This document shows positions 21,350 through 31,306 of a stretch of DNA of 41,775 bases, one piece after another. Position 1 is the first letter of the stretch, and each line of letters starts with the position of its first letter. The DNA comes from a virus. A model generated the notes under the pieces. It was not told the DNA's origin. It ran no database searches and saw only the letters and a list, made by a program, of their open reading frames with translations. The DNA lies in IMG/VR virus record IMGVR_UViG_3300017727_000026, positions 1 through 41,775 of that record; one strand, written 5' to 3'. The position numbers and the translations under genes are program-made.

Positions 21350-21643
21350 ATGCAAATTGAAGTAGAGCCAAATTGTCCAATAGATTCGTTCAAGCCGTGT
21401 CGTAAAACAGCATGCGCCTGGTTTACGCAGATCAGAGGTACAAACCCAAATACTGGTGAAGAGGTTGATGAGTGGGGCTGCGCAGTAGCATGGCTCCCTT
21501 TAATGCTCATCGAAAACTCTAAACAGTCACGGCACACAAGTGCTGCAGTAGAGAGCTTTAGAAACGAAGTCATAAAAAACCAACAAGAGAGCTTACAAGA
21601 ACTTGGAAAACAGTTCGACAGATCAATAATCGAAAGTAAGTAA
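21350..21643 (+). CDS. conserved hypothetical, Cys-containing protein
   Basis: 97 residues, starting immediately after the previous stop, with AAGGAC upstream. Four Cys residues lie in the first 50 (PNCPIDSFKPCRKTACAW, DEWGCAVAW), so metal binding is possible; the rest is a charged helix (SFRNEVIKNQQESLQELGKQ). Similar small proteins occur near tail genes of marine podoviruses, as I recall. No function assigned. Confidence 0.7.
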   Translation: MQIEVEPNCPIDSFKPCRKTACAWFTQIRGTNPNTGEEVDEWGCAVAWLPLMLIENSKQSRHTSAAVESFRNEVIKNQQESLQELGKQFDRSIIESK

Positions 21644-21644
21644 C

Positions 21645-23294
21645 ATGATGAATTTGCCGGTGCGCAAAGCAGGGCAATACGGTGTCATCACTGACATTAA
21701 TCCGTATGACTTGCCACCCAACGCATACTCAAATGCGAACAACGTGTTGTTTGACGAGGACAAAGTTTTAAGAGCTCCGGTGTACAAAAGATTATTTAAT
21801 GTTGCCGGCCAAGCCGCAAGTGAAACAGGCCTAGTATCAGCATTTAGTTATACTAACGAGATTGATGGTGCTGTACCGGTATTAGGTTTTACGAATAACG
21901 ATATTAAAACCTACAACAACGGAGTTGAAGCCGACGTTACACCTACAGGCAAAACAACAGCTACGCTAACTAAGCCTTATACCCACGCTCAGTTGTCTGG
22001 ATTATCTCTTATTGGCCGTGAGTCAATGAAGCCTTATATCCGCGACTTAACAAGTAGTGCAGCATACGCTTTGCTTAGTGTAGGCGACTGGCCTGCTAAC
22101 GACACAGCACGATCATGGAGAGCTTTTAAAGATTTCTTTATTGCTCTCAATGTCAACGAGTCAGGTACGCAAAAAGACACAATGGTCAAGTGGAGCGATG
22201 TTGTTCAGTTCCGTGCTAACCCAGCGTCAGGTGTCGTATGGACTGCAGGCGCTAGCAACTCCGCTGGCAGCAACATCTTGGCGCAGATGCGCACCGGTAT
22301 TGTTGATGGTTCAACGCTTGCTAACAGCTTCGTTATATATAGTGAAACCGAGTCAGTACTTATGGACTTCACAGGTTCGGCAGATGTCTTCAGCTTTAAA
22401 AATCTGTTTGATGATGATGGTGTTATTAATGCGAACTGCATAGCGAGTACCGGTAAAGAGCACTATGTGTTCGGTAACAAAGACATCTATATGCATAACG
22501 GCATTACGAAGAAGTCAGTTGCGCAGGGTCGCGTGCGGCGGCGCATATATCAAGGCATGTCGGAAGAAAATAAAGAAAAATGCTTTGTGCATTTCGATAA
22601 ACGACTAGACCTTATTTACTTTTGCTACGTATCTAACGAGTCAGACATTGGCTTCGTTGGTACTAACTACTGCAACAGAGCAGCGATTTATAATGTTCGA
22701 TATAATACTTGGTCTTTTGTTGACCTCCCAAACGTTTTTGGCGGCGGCTTAGTTAACATTTCATTGGCTGACCAATCATACGCAGCATCAACACCAGGCT
22801 ATAATACAACAGATAGTGCCTACGAGACGTTTGAAGACAGCTCCCCTCGCTCCTCTTTCTTTGCTAGCGCGCGTATGGATACAGTTGGCTTGACCTCTGG
22901 GCGCATTTACGCACCTGATTTACTGCTTGATGGGCTAATTCAGGCCAATGCCGAGCCTGAGACACTAAAACCAGCCTTTATTGAGCGATTAGGACTTGAT
23001 CTTGATGAAACTCAGGCGCCGTTGCGCAGCTACAAGAACATTTTAGCGTTTATACCGCAGATAACTACGATTTCAGGTGAAGATCCGGTAACTGTAAGCC
23101 TAGGCGCTACAGACTTACCGTATGTAACTGACCCTAACTACCAAACCGTGGTGTCATTTGCACCATCGAGTGCTCACAAGATAGACTCGCGTGCTGCAGG
23201 CAGGCTTATTGCGTTCCGTGTAACGGAGTCTGCAGGTAAATACTTCAACTACTCCGGTGGTGATTTTGAAATATCGATCACGAGTACGAGGTAG
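21645..23294 (+). CDS. virion structural protein (possible tail stabilisation protein)
   Basis: 549 residues, beta-rich with no membrane segment. The N-terminal NLPVRKAGQYGVITDINPYD then LPPNAYSNANNVLFDEDKVL is typical of tail or head-completion proteins of marine podoviruses, and resembles in style the P22 gp10-like stabilisation proteins. Repeating Tyr/Trp-containing beta blades (NVRYNTWSFVDLPNVFGGGL) suggest a propeller-like fold. ATG at 21645 or 21648. It lies with fibre and ejection genes, so a role at the tail hub is likely. Annotation by context and style only. Confidence 0.6.
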   Translation: MMNLPVRKAGQYGVITDINPYDLPPNAYSNANNVLFDEDKVLRAPVYKRLFNVAGQAASETGLVSAFSYTNEIDGAVPVLGFTNNDIKTYNNGVEADVTPTGKTTATLTKPYTHAQLSGLSLIGRESMKPYIRDLTSSAAYALLSVGDWPANDTARSWRAFKDFFIALNVNESGTQKDTMVKWSDVVQFRANPASGVVWTAGASNSAGSNILAQMRTGIVDGSTLANSFVIYSETESVLMDFTGSADVFSFKNLFDDDGVINANCIASTGKEHYVFGNKDIYMHNGITKKSVAQGRVRRRIYQGMSEENKEKCFVHFDKRLDLIYFCYVSNESDIGFVGTNYCNRAAIYNVRYNTWSFVDLPNVFGGGLVNISLADQSYAASTPGYNTTDSAYETFEDSSPRSSFFASARMDTVGLTSGRIYAPDLLLDGLIQANAEPETLKPAFIERLGLDLDETQAPLRSYKNILAFIPQITTISGEDPVTVSLGATDLPYVTDPNYQTVVSFAPSSAHKIDSRAAGRLIAFRVTESAGKYFNYSGGDFEISITSTR

Positions 23295-23296
23295 TT

Positions 23297-23467
23297 ATGG
23301 CTTACAACACAATACGCGAACCATACATACGTACCTTGCCGCCAGAAGACGAAGAATCACGGCTTGAGTACATCAACGAAGAATTAAGAAAATTAGAAAC
23401 AACTCTCGACAGAATAAACTCTCTGTTGACGGAGATAGATAACCGGCTTGTCGGTGGAGGATTATAA
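23297..23467 (+). CDS. small coiled-coil protein
   Basis: 56 residues, MAYNTIREPYIRTLPPEDEE followed by a heptad-like helix with regular Leu and Ile (INEELRKLETTLDRINSLL). The stop overlaps the next start (TAATG), so they are coupled. Probably a small virion or chaperone-like component; no family recognised. Confidence 0.65.
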   Translation: MAYNTIREPYIRTLPPEDEESRLEYINEELRKLETTLDRINSLLTEIDNRLVGGGL

Positions 23468-24408
23468 TGTTTGGCAGTTTTTTCGATAAAGGCAGCTCCC
23501 ATCACCAGGACCCGTTAGCTCAGGAAGGTTTCGATCTATATAAAGACCAGCTAAATCAGCTATCGCCAGGTCTTATGAGTATGCTGCAGGGTGTCGTGCA
23601 AAACCCATACTACCAAGGCGACCTTTCAGCATCTGTCGACCCATACATGTCAGAAGCCTACGGCATGATAGGCGATTACACCAACAACATGTTCGGCAAC
23701 TCACAAGCTATGATGGATAATATCCTTGGCCAAATGGGTCAGTTTGACAATTACGGTCAAATGCTAGCCGACTACAATACTCGTATATCTGATCCAAACG
23801 CAGCATTTGATTACGCTAACCAGTTTGCAAATAGTGGCATGGTCAATGATATGATCGATGCTGCATCTACTGATGTAACCCGCAACTTGTACGAAAACAC
23901 TTTGCCTGGTCTTGATCGCGCTGCAGTCATGAGAGGTAACACTAATAGTAACCGAACAGGTATTGCTGAAGGCATAGCTACCCGTGGCGCCGCTGATCGT
24001 ATAGCAGATATTGGCGCGGGAATTCGCAACAACATGTTTGGTCAAGGTATAAACCAATTTAATAAAGGCTCGGCAGCAGAGCTTGCTGGCTTACAACAAA
24101 TGGGCAGTGCTTACAACAACATGGCAGGTCTATACAACAATGCCTTTACAATGGGCGGCAACGCTCTTGATGCAATGTACGGCATGGGCAACAGCATGAT
24201 GGGTATAGACCAAGCTGCACTTGATCGCCTCTACGGTGATTACCAGTACGGTACGTCATTGCCATTTGATTTGTTCGGCAAATATATGAATCCGTACGCA
24301 AACATGTCTAGCTTCTCAGGCAAAGGTAATTTCCAAGAGCAGCCAAGTGATGCAGATAACGTCGCACAAGCACTCAAAATTGGTAGCACAGTAGCAGGAT
24401 TTTTCTAG
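23467..24408 (+). CDS. internal virion / ejection protein, Gly-Asn-Met-rich
   Basis: 313 residues, rich in Gly, Asn, Gln, Met and Ala with long helices (MSEAYGMIGDYTNNMFGNSQ; GMGNSMMGIDQAALDRLYGD). Low-complexity helical proteins of this type lie before the large ejection proteins in podoviruses (compare T7 gp14), and form the channel that passes DNA through the outer envelope. No catalytic motif. It directly precedes two further ejection-type genes. Confidence 0.7.
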   Translation: MFGSFFDKGSSHHQDPLAQEGFDLYKDQLNQLSPGLMSMLQGVVQNPYYQGDLSASVDPYMSEAYGMIGDYTNNMFGNSQAMMDNILGQMGQFDNYGQMLADYNTRISDPNAAFDYANQFANSGMVNDMIDAASTDVTRNLYENTLPGLDRAAVMRGNTNSNRTGIAEGIATRGAADRIADIGAGIRNNMFGQGINQFNKGSAAELAGLQQMGSAYNNMAGLYNNAFTMGGNALDAMYGMGNSMMGIDQAALDRLYGDYQYGTSLPFDLFGKYMNPYANMSSFSGKGNFQEQPSDADNVAQALKIGSTVAGFF

Positions 24409-24417
24409 GAATATAAA

Positions 24418-25755
24418 ATGGGACTTTTTGATTTTATGCGAGGGTCTGGTCGGCTTTCGCAAGGGCCAACTCGACCTCAGTTGTACCAAACTGAGACGTA
24501 CACGCCGCAAACGAGCAATAATGTGAAGGCTGCATTGAATGATCCAAATGCCCCTCAGTATATAACCGCGAACCGTATGACACTTAACCGTCCAGGCACA
24601 ACTGGTGGACCCGTTCAAGTCAACCCGCTGCCACCAATGCCTCAACAGCGTCAAACAAATGCACTTACCGATGCAGCAACTTACATGAAGCAGGTCGATG
24701 AGTTTTCAAAGTTTAGTAATGCACCACTTAGCGACAAACTTATGGCACTCAGCAGCGCATTTAGCAGCACAACCGCTGACGACAATTACATGAAGGATTA
24801 CGAACAAGGTATACGCGACAGATTTACTGAGCGGCGCACTCAAGAAGTAGAAGCTCGGCGCAAAGACTTCGGCGACATACAATATGTAGGCGACGCAAAT
24901 ACAGGCAAGCTGATGCGTCAGAACAAAACTACAGGACAGCTTGAAGACGTAACAGACCAGTATCCTCCAAGCGTAATTGATGCGTTTAAAGCTCAATTTA
25001 AAGCTAAAGAATTTAAAGGACAAGTATTAGATCCGCGAACAGGCGGACTTATTAGTCCAGCAGACGCAGCACGCGATAAGAAATTTGTTGAAGGCCTTGT
25101 AAAAAATCCTACAACAAATATGGCACAGGATATTAGTGAGCTAGGGCTTGTTTTACAACAGCTTAAATCACCGGATGGTGGTGACTTAACTGGACTAAGT
25201 TTTACTAGTCCGATTGACTCCGTAGCTAGGTTGGTAGACTCGCAAGGCGACCTGGGCTTGCGTGCTATGGTCGACACTAAAAGTAAGGACATGCAGGACA
25301 TTGTTAACCGAGTTACGCAGCAGTCTTTGCGAGTAACTCTTGGTGCACAATTTACCCAACGCGAAGGCTTTATGCTGATCCAAAGAGCGTACGATGTACG
25401 CTTGCCACCTGAAATGAACGCAAGACGTATTGCCGTTGCAAGAGAAGCATCGAAAATGCTTAGAGAAGAGCGGCTAGCACAAGAAAAATATTTCAATGAG
25501 AATAGAACACTTGCTGGCTACGTTTCACCAATCGCTTCTTCACTAGAACAAATGAACCAAAGGATACAGGCGGTTTATGCGCAGAATAGTAGCGACTTTG
25601 GCGATGAGTACAAACAGGCTCAAAACGATTTAAGAGAAATCGGTGGCACGGTTTCACTTCAAAGGCCCTCTGAAAACACGACGCCTAACAATCAAACAGC
25701 AACTGATCCTGTGCTTGAAGAGATTTTAAAACAATATCCAGAGAAAAACAAATAA
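24418..25755 (+). CDS. internal virion / ejection protein
   Basis: 445 residues, Pro/Gln-rich first 90 residues then mostly helical and charged (RDRFTERRTQEVEARRKDFG; VTQQSLRVTLGAQFTQREGF; LPPEMNARRIAVAREASKML). Its position between the 313-residue and 1714-residue ejection proteins matches the T7 gp14-gp15-gp16 order. AGGAA precedes the start. No enzyme motif seen. Possible DNA-transfer or core protein. Confidence 0.7.
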   Translation: MGLFDFMRGSGRLSQGPTRPQLYQTETYTPQTSNNVKAALNDPNAPQYITANRMTLNRPGTTGGPVQVNPLPPMPQQRQTNALTDAATYMKQVDEFSKFSNAPLSDKLMALSSAFSSTTADDNYMKDYEQGIRDRFTERRTQEVEARRKDFGDIQYVGDANTGKLMRQNKTTGQLEDVTDQYPPSVIDAFKAQFKAKEFKGQVLDPRTGGLISPADAARDKKFVEGLVKNPTTNMAQDISELGLVLQQLKSPDGGDLTGLSFTSPIDSVARLVDSQGDLGLRAMVDTKSKDMQDIVNRVTQQSLRVTLGAQFTQREGFMLIQRAYDVRLPPEMNARRIAVAREASKMLREERLAQEKYFNENRTLAGYVSPIASSLEQMNQRIQAVYAQNSSDFGDEYKQAQNDLREIGGTVSLQRPSENTTPNNQTATDPVLEEILKQYPEKNK

Positions 25756-25764
25756 GGCTAAAAA

Positions 25765-28700
25765 ATGGCTACACTGCAGCAAATCGAGTCTGCATTACTT
25801 GCCGCGCATGAAGCTGGTAATGTCGAACATGCGACTGCGCTGGCAAACGCGTACCGCGAGATGCAAGGACAGCAAACCGCTATTGTACCCAACGCCGAAC
25901 CTGATGGACCACTTGCTTACGGTGTAGACCTTGCACAAGAACGTGTCGGTAAAACATTTAAGGCTGTTGGTGAGCTTACTGGTTTTGAAGGTTTAGAACA
26001 AACTGGCCAAAATATTATCGACCAGCAACAAGGAGACATTGCTCGAGGCAACTATCAGCCTGAATACAATTTAACACTCGACCAAGCGTTCAGGCAAGGC
26101 AAGCTCGGCGGTTTTACATTAGAAAAGCTGCAGGAAAACGCAGCCAGCACAGGCGGTAGCCTTGTTGGTGCTTTGGGCAGTGCTGTTGCTGTTGCCTTTG
26201 GCATGCCTATTACAGCTGCCGTAACCACGCTCGGCACGCTTGGTTTTTCTATATCTCAAAATATTGGCGAAGCAGTATCAGAACAAGAAGCTAAACTTGA
26301 CGGTGAATACTCGCCTGGCACATCAGTTGCTGTTGGTACAGTAGCAGGTCTGCTTGACCTCGTTGGTGCCAAAGGTGTTATCCCAACCGACGCCCTTGCA
26401 AAGATGACGATAAACGAGATTGTCGAAACACTCGGCAAGAAAGGCTACTACGAAGCTGCTACTGAATTTACGAAGAAAATATTAAAAAAGACTGCAATTG
26501 AGGGCACTACAGAAGCTGGACAAGCTGGCTTGGTTACAGCTGGTGCTGCCTATGAAGGGGCTGATTACACTACTGAAGAAGTTATACGCAACCTCGGAAC
26601 TGAAGCCTACTTTGGCGCCATCATGGGTGGTGGCGTTGCTACTACACTCGAAGGCGCAAAAGGCGTTAAAGCTGTTGCAGATCCTGTCATCGAGCCAGTT
26701 GTTGCAAAGCTCACACCCGACACCATGCGAAACATTCACGGTGGTGACACAGAGGCAATGGCTGACGTTACACGCGACATAGTTCAAATGGACAGTGTAA
26801 ATCCTGAGCGCAGCACCGGTAATTTACAAGATAACGAAGCAACAATAGACGACCTTCACACTGACTACATGGCTGAGTTTAACGAGCGCATTGCACAGGC
26901 TCGTAAAGCAGGCAAAATTAATGACGGCAACAGAGCAGCTGTTAATGCGGCGGCTAAGCGCGCAAAAAACAAAGTTAAAAACGAAAGCAACACAGCTGAC
27001 ATTGAGCTGCTCAACGACATTGATCCTCAGTTAGGTGCCCTTGCCCGTAAATTTAATATTATTACGAGATTTAGTAAGCTAGGCGTGCAAGGTGGTGTGT
27101 CGCAATACACAGACTTTTTTAATCCTCTTACAGTTTTGCGCAGTGTAGGCAAGCTAGCCCGACGACAAGCGGCAATACAAGCTGGTGTCTCTACCGGTAT
27201 TGCTATGTACGCGCCAGCAGGCTCTGCATCACTTTATGTTGGCGGCAGAGCGATTGATGCTGTTACAGGCAGCCGCAACCGCGTTAAGAAAGCCATCAAA
27301 AAATATGGCGACGCTCCAGGTATTGCACGTCCTGATGGCGTGTCAGCAACTGAAGCTACAGCAGGCTCGACTACAACACAGCAAACTGCGTATGGTGGCA
27401 AACCTGTTACTGAAGCATTAGACGAGACTAAGCAAAACATCGCCCCAGATCCGATTTCACCGCAGGGTGTCATGGAAGGCAACACAGGTCTTGATCGTGC
27501 AACTGTAGCAAAGCTGCTTCGCGTATTAGCCAAAGCTAAGCCTGCACTAAACAAATCGATACAAGAGTATCATCGTTCGGTTGCTATGCGCGGTGGCAAA
27601 GTTTCTGGCCTGTATCCACTTATCGCTGAAGTTAAGAAAGCTGCAGCTGCACAAGGTATTGAGTTTGATACAACGTCCCCAACTGGCCCAGCTGCTGGCC
27701 AAAACCAGCAAGGCGACATCAGAAACCCTATTGCTTACCAAGCTACTGTCGACGCAGCGTTAGCTACTCTTAAAAACGCCGTGGACAACGCTCCGACACC
27801 TGAAATTGCGGCAGTTGCCTTGAAAGTGGCGGCAGCTAAATCACGGTCGTTAAAGAAAGCGATTGTAGCTGAAGCAATTAATGCTTTCCCCGAGAACAGC
27901 ACATACATCAAAGCCGTTATCGATCCGTTAACAGAGTTTGGCCCGCAAGAAACAGCACAAGAGTCAAGGTTTGACGGATCTGCATTTCTCGATGAAAGCC
28001 GCACTATTGATCCACGCGAAACTAAGTTTAACGATACTGATCGCTTAGGTTTAATTGCTAGAGCTTTAGGCAAAGGTTTTAAGGTCGTACTCAACGCAAG
28101 TGACGACGCTTATTATCGCCGCCAAGAGCTTATTACGCTTTCACGTGATGCTGACCGCACAGCGGTTTTACACGAAATATTTCACGCAGTAGAAGACAGA
28201 CTCTCAGAAAAAGAGATGTCTATTATTCAAAACCATCCGACATACCGCGACATATTGCTCGAGGTGGTCGACATGTACCCTGAGCTTTCGATTGCAGCCC
28301 AGCGCCTAGAGGCGATGGCTGAGACATCAGCTCGTTTACAAAACAGCCGCAAAGATGGCGACGGCGTGGTTAATTACGCCTTGTCGCGGATCAAAGGCTT
28401 AATTGAAGCATTTAAAAATCTGATCGACGGTAAAGGCTTTAACACAGTAGATAGTGTACTTGACGAAATTTACACTGGTAAAGCGTACCAGCGTAGCATC
28501 AACGAGGCATACCACGATCTGCTTGTGCCGACTGTGCAGTATGCAAAGAGCGACAAGCCTGGCGGTCCGATGGTAGCAAAACGCTTGAAGCTACTTGATA
28601 AGGTCGAGGAGCAAGCTAAACAGCTGCCCACGCTAGAGCCAAAAGTTAACAAAGCCTTTGATGCTAAGATCGCAACAATTGCCAATAACCTCGGCATACC

Positions 28701-30909
28701 TGGCATCGACGCTACAACGTTAAATATGATCTTGCGTCGCATTACACCAGGCGTCGACATAGGCATGATAGCTACAGATTATTTACGTGCTATCAACGTA
28801 CTCGACTCTGAAGGCAGAATTATTGGCGAAGACGTTAATAAAGATAATTACGAAGACTTTATTAATCCTTATCGCGACAACTTTATCATACTGCTAAAGG
28901 CGCTGCAGGAAGCCGATATAATTGGTGACTTTGGTCTTGCCTTTAGAACTAGCGCAGGGGGGCGCCTGTATCCAGTGCACACGCTGGACTTCACGGATCC
29001 TGACATTGCAGCTAAAGCTGAGCTTAACAACGTTAATAAGTTCAAGAACCGTGCAAAATCTGAGCCCTATACTGACGCTCAAATCAACGACCATCCGCTC
29101 GGCAGCTATGAAAACACACGTGAGTTCATATTACGTGAACAGCAACAAGGTCTCGTCATCAACGATAAAATATTTGAGATGATGGACAAGATGCAGTCCA
29201 CGCCACAAACTCACCGCGGTCTTGATTTGATATTTAAAAAAGACGGCACTACGGATAGCGCTTACACGCTCGCAAGTGCCGAAGCGATTAAGCAGCACAA
29301 AGATAACCAAAAAGAAACAGGCATGAGCCCTGTGTTTATGAGACGTCGTGCACAAGATCGTTTGCGCGTTGATACACTCAACGGAAGTGCGTCGTATCAA
29401 GGTAAAGCCGGTAAAGCTATTTGGGAGTTTCCTAACTGGACGCCTCTCGGCGCAACTGGTTTTGAACAGATGCTACACAGCATGCGCGATCACTTTGGCT
29501 TGTCTAATGAGCTGCCATTTGATCAGCGCGTAGGCTTTTTGTTCGGCACAGTTCGTGACTACATGAAACTTGCTGGTCGACCTGAGAGTGACAAGATACC
29601 GGAAAATGTCTTAGACATGCCGCTGATTGACTACATCGTAAACCAGTACGGTCAAGACGGTAGTTACATCTACTCGCACACTCGTGGTGGCACACCAAAG
29701 ATATTCTTAGACAAACAAAGCGGCACTACACTTTACCAAATGAACCATGCCGTTTTTGATGTGGCAGATCATGGTTTTGAAATACAGCGAGCTGCTATTG
29801 AATTAGGTCGTATGCGCGCTTTCTTAGAAGGCAAAAATCCTAAATTTAAGAAAGTGCCTAGCTCTGAGTTGTTTCAGTTAGACGACGTACAAGCCGAGCT
29901 TGAAGGTTTTAGAAGTGCATATCCGACATGGTTTGATGGCACATCATCATCTTACCAGCTTCACGCAGTACTAACTGGCGACGCTGGCTTAGCCGCAGCT
30001 ACGAACCTTACAGACTTTGATCCATCAGCGCCTGCAAGCGATTTATATCGCCCTGGTGCAAATGTAGTTCAAGGCATGTATCAGCTGCCGTTTAGCAAAG
30101 CTCGTAAAATTAGTAAGAAGTTTTTGGCAAACAGGCGAAGCTACGGTCAGGTTAAATTGACCGCACAAAAGTCTGGTGCCGACGAACTAGCAAAGCAAGT
30201 AGAAGATTTTGGCGATTATGACAGCGACCAAGCTGTAAAAGAAGTCGTCAAAAATATTCAAAACCAGCTTGAGCTAGAGTTCGATACTAATTTCCCTGGC
30301 GCAGCGCTTGCTGAAGGTATTTCACGAGCTATAGCCGGTGAAGTACAGAATATGCTTGGTGACGATGGCTTTGCTGTTCGTGTTCCTTTGCCTGATGGTG
30401 ACGTTGCTGTCTACACAGGCAAGCTGCCCGACAGTGCAAAGCGAAGAGTTACTTGGACACTTGACGAAAATGGCAAAGACGGAACTGAACGTCGCGTAGG
30501 TGTAGGTGTATACCAGCCTAAACTAGCGATTACAGGTTTTGCTGCTTTCCTTAACCACTCACTCGATGCGTACGTGCAACGAGAGATGGCAAAACGCCTG
30601 CGTGACTCTGGTGTAGAGCATTTTATGCATACACACGACGCGTTCGCAGTGCCTGCAGCTAATGCAGAGCAAATGCGGCAGGTTTATCACGAAGTACTCA
30701 CGGAAATAGCTAAGCAAGACATTTACGCTAAAATACTAGAAGCAAATGGTCTTGATCCTGACAGCATGGTCGTCAAATTCAACAAAACCACAGAACAAGG
30801 TCCTGTAAAAATCGAAATACCGATGCGCCAAGTATTGGAAACAATACACAAAGAAAAAATGAAAACTTTTGGCGACGGTGTTCCCGTGAATTTTTACGCT
30901 TTGAGTTAG
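25765..30909 (+). CDS. giant ejection protein with a C-terminal T7-class RNA-polymerase-like domain and HExxH motif
   Basis: 1714 residues. Residues 1-35 match the start of large podoviral internal proteins. Residues 120-180 and 245-300 are Gly/Ala-rich and hydrophobic, suited to membrane insertion. H803-E804-I-F-H807 is an HExxH zincin motif. The C-terminal third has single-subunit RNA polymerase motifs: SAGGRLYP (1063-1070, DxxGR-like), FDGTSSSYQLHAVLTGD with D1391 (motif A), KKFLANRRSYGQ with K1452 and Y1460 at the T7 spacing of 8 (motif B), LNHSLDAYV (1596-1604), and HTHDAF with D1625 (motif C). It aligns with the phage's own polymerase around these blocks. I infer a virion-packaged RNA polymerase injected with the DNA, analogous to N4 vRNAP. 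Confidence 0.8.
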   Translation: MATLQQIESALLAAHEAGNVEHATALANAYREMQGQQTAIVPNAEPDGPLAYGVDLAQERVGKTFKAVGELTGFEGLEQTGQNIIDQQQGDIARGNYQPEYNLTLDQAFRQGKLGGFTLEKLQENAASTGGSLVGALGSAVAVAFGMPITAAVTTLGTLGFSISQNIGEAVSEQEAKLDGEYSPGTSVAVGTVAGLLDLVGAKGVIPTDALAKMTINEIVETLGKKGYYEAATEFTKKILKKTAIEGTTEAGQAGLVTAGAAYEGADYTTEEVIRNLGTEAYFGAIMGGGVATTLEGAKGVKAVADPVIEPVVAKLTPDTMRNIHGGDTEAMADVTRDIVQMDSVNPERSTGNLQDNEATIDDLHTDYMAEFNERIAQARKAGKINDGNRAAVNAAAKRAKNKVKNESNTADIELLNDIDPQLGALARKFNIITRFSKLGVQGGVSQYTDFFNPLTVLRSVGKLARRQAAIQAGVSTGIAMYAPAGSASLYVGGRAIDAVTGSRNRVKKAIKKYGDAPGIARPDGVSATEATAGSTTTQQTAYGGKPVTEALDETKQNIAPDPISPQGVMEGNTGLDRATVAKLLRVLAKAKPALNKSIQEYHRSVAMRGGKVSGLYPLIAEVKKAAAAQGIEFDTTSPTGPAAGQNQQGDIRNPIAYQATVDAALATLKNAVDNAPTPEIAAVALKVAAAKSRSLKKAIVAEAINAFPENSTYIKAVIDPLTEFGPQETAQESRFDGSAFLDESRTIDPRETKFNDTDRLGLIARALGKGFKVVLNASDDAYYRRQELITLSRDADRTAVLHEIFHAVEDRLSEKEMSIIQNHPTYRDILLEVVDMYPELSIAAQRLEAMAETSARLQNSRKDGDGVVNYALSRIKGLIEAFKNLIDGKGFNTVDSVLDEIYTGKAYQRSINEAYHDLLVPTVQYAKSDKPGGPMVAKRLKLLDKVEEQAKQLPTLEPKVNKAFDAKIATIANNLGIPGIDATTLNMILRRITPGVDIGMIATDYLRAINVLDSEGRIIGEDVNKDNYEDFINPYRDNFIILLKALQEADIIGDFGLAFRTSAGGRLYPVHTLDFTDPDIAAKAELNNVNKFKNRAKSEPYTDAQINDHPLGSYENTREFILREQQQGLVINDKIFEMMDKMQSTPQTHRGLDLIFKKDGTTDSAYTLASAEAIKQHKDNQKETGMSPVFMRRRAQDRLRVDTLNGSASYQGKAGKAIWEFPNWTPLGATGFEQMLHSMRDHFGLSNELPFDQRVGFLFGTVRDYMKLAGRPESDKIPENVLDMPLIDYIVNQYGQDGSYIYSHTRGGTPKIFLDKQSGTTLYQMNHAVFDVADHGFEIQRAAIELGRMRAFLEGKNPKFKKVPSSELFQLDDVQAELEGFRSAYPTWFDGTSSSYQLHAVLTGDAGLAAATNLTDFDPSAPASDLYRPGANVVQGMYQLPFSKARKISKKFLANRRSYGQVKLTAQKSGADELAKQVEDFGDYDSDQAVKEVVKNIQNQLELEFDTNFPGAALAEGISRAIAGEVQNMLGDDGFAVRVPLPDGDVAVYTGKLPDSAKRRVTWTLDENGKDGTERRVGVGVYQPKLAITGFAAFLNHSLDAYVQREMAKRLRDSGVEHFMHTHDAFAVPAANAEQMRQVYHEVLTEIAKQDIYAKILEANGLDPDSMVVKFNKTTEQGPVKIEIPMRQVLETIHKEKMKTFGDGVPVNFYALS

Positions 30910-30917
30910 AGGAAAAA

Positions 30918-31064
30918 ATGACTGCAAGAAAAGGTCTTTACCACAACATTAATAAACGGAAAAAAGCTGGCACAAGCCGCTCTAAGAAAAAATCTACGAT
31001 TAGTAATAAAGCTTACGCAAATATGAAAGCTGGTTTTCCAAAGAATAAAAAGAAAAAGTCTTAA
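30918..31064 (+). CDS. small basic protein, conserved in marine phages
   Basis: 48 residues, about one third Lys or Arg (MTARKGLYHNINKRKKAGTS, ending PKNKKKKS). GAGG 6 bases upstream; TAATG overlap with the next gene. The MTARKGLY start is typical of a tiny basic protein I recall near terminase genes of cyano- and pelagiphages. It may bind packaged DNA; no direct evidence. Confidence 0.75.
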   Translation: MTARKGLYHNINKRKKAGTSRSKKKSTISNKAYANMKAGFPKNKKKKS

Positions 31065-31306
31065 TGGCTAAAATAAGAAAAACGACCAAAGGCAAAGGTC
31101 GTAATTTTCTTACGGTAAAAGAAGGCGCTGGCATGACAGCAGCTGGTCGCCGTAAGTACAACAGGAAGACCGGAGGCAAATTAAAGCCTCCGGCTCCTAA
31201 TCCTAAAGGTAAAAAAGATAAAGCACGTAAAAAGTCTTTTTGTGCGCGTTCACGTAGTTGGACAGGCGAAAGAGGCAAAGCAGCGCGTAGACGTTGGAAG
31301 TGCTGA
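31064..31306 (+). CDS. small basic protein, DUF6321-like
   Basis: 80 residues, strongly basic. The conserved blocks FLTVKEGAGMTAAGRRKYNR, then GGKLKPPAPNPKGKK and KKSFCARSRSW with RRRWKC at the end, are those of a small marine-phage family I recall as DUF6321. Two Cys residues in the C-terminal half might bind metal. It sits just before the terminase genes. Confidence 0.8.
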   Translation: MAKIRKTTKGKGRNFLTVKEGAGMTAAGRRKYNRKTGGKLKPPAPNPKGKKDKARKKSFCARSRSWTGERGKAARRRWKC

